From assembly GCF_010728155.1 (NCBI RefSeq), contig NZ_AP022605.1:806001-870000 (forward strand): DNA of 64,000 bases, written 5' to 3'. Shown here piece after piece: positions 63,754-64,000 of the stretch. A program made the position numbers and the translations under genes. Under the pieces are notes generated by a model. The model was not told where the DNA came from. It saw nothing but the letters and a program-made list of their open reading frames with translations, and made no database searches. Numbering within the stretch: position 1 is the stretch's first letter; each line of letters starts with the position of its first letter. This stretch comes from Mycolicibacterium doricum. GTDB lineage: Bacteria; Actinomycetota; Actinomycetes; Mycobacteriales; Mycobacteriaceae.

Positions 63754-63781
63754 GGTTTGGCCCCGGCGGTCGCAGGGGTAT
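63754..63781 (+). promoter_or_regulatory. SigF-type promoter at the right edge
   Basis: GGTTT (63754-63758), 17 bases, GGGTAT (63776-63781). Both hexamers match the SigF pattern exactly, with the longest allowed spacing. It points toward the short ORF at 63794 or a gene beyond the window. Confidence 0.55.
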
Positions 63782-63793
63782 GGAAGGCGCACC

Positions 63794-63979
63794 ATGGTGA
63801 GCACGAGGCTGGCGCGCGCCAGAATGCGGTCATTGACGCCGTCGCAGCGACGTCGGTGCGGGCATCACGGACGCCGTCGTTTCGACGGCGCCGTCATTCA
63901 ACTTCACGACCGGGTGTTACCCGGTGGAATACCCAGTCACACGTACGTACCTGCGAGTTCCGCCAGCGCCGATGGCTAG
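63794..63979 (+). CDS. Hypothetical 61-residue ORF
   Basis: A basic, low-similarity reading frame starting MVSTRLARARMRSLTPSQRR. It begins 13 bases after the SigF-like -10 and has GGAAGG upstream, which is the only reason to list it. The Arg-rich composition could equally be chance in GC-rich DNA. Confidence 0.25.
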   Translation: MVSTRLARARMRSLTPSQRRRCGHHGRRRFDGAVIQLHDRVLPGGIPSHTYVPASSASADG

Positions 63980-64000
63980 CCGGCGAATGGGCTGGGGTAG

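Overview
This is a high-GC actinobacterial chromosome segment, almost certainly a rapidly growing Mycobacterium (Mycolicibacterium). The housekeeping genes (sdhC, cdd, deoA, add, upp, pmmB, deoD, amiB1, amiA1, lpdA, glpD2, a pseudouridine synthase, nei2, lhr, a lysine-pathway aldehyde dehydrogenase, lrpA, lat, usfY) follow, in inverted direction, the order I recall for the Rv3316 to Rv3288c stretch of M. tuberculosis. That comparison is from memory, not from a search.

Layout. 1-17.6 kb: conserved core. It holds succinate dehydrogenase, nucleoside salvage (cdd-deoA-add, upp, deoD), a small three-gene unit with a predicted type VII secretion target and an NlpC/P60 hydrolase (5.1-6.8 kb), two M20 amidohydrolases, a flavoprotein quinone reductase and glycerol-3-phosphate dehydrogenase. 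17.6-37.7 kb: first accessory block. It starts with an IS200/IS605 element with a doubly frameshifted tnpB, next to phosphatase debris. A tightly overlapping phosphonate operon phnDCE-phnF-phnGHIJKLM (20.1-28.9 kb) follows, then a gene graveyard (MTB12-like and desaturase fragments), then a respiratory nitrate reductase operon narK-narG-narH-narJ-narI on the minus strand. 37.7-50.1 kb: core again (nei2, lhr, SDR, lysine catabolism with lrpA and lat, an Mrr-like nuclease, usfY, CsbD-like protein), with a decayed glycosyltransferase and two intergenic tandem-repeat arrays.

50.3-62.4 kb is the most interesting block: a glycan cluster that appears to make ADP-heptose and transfer it. It encodes GmhA, an HldE-like kinase/adenylyltransferase, a GT2 glycosyltransferase fused to a GmhB-type heptose-bisphosphate phosphatase, two GT9 heptosyltransferase-like proteins, two GT4-like proteins, another GT2, a UDP-glucuronate-decarboxylase-like SDR, a NodU/TobZ-type O-carbamoyltransferase and a classical SDR. 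A destroyed UDP-glucose dehydrogenase sits at its 3' end. No HldD epimerase was found, so the donor would be the D,D-heptose form. Both start points of the cluster, the first gene (50350) and the internal unit (53547), are preceded by sequences matching the mycobacterial SigF promoter (GTTT, 15 nt, GGGTA), as is usfY next door. I infer a SigF-controlled, carbamoylated, heptose-containing surface glycan or glycoside.

62.7-64 kb: a type IB topoisomerase gene with an apparent frameshift and, divergent from it, another SigF-like promoter at the window edge.

All functional calls rest on reading translated sequence and motifs by eye; no database search was run.
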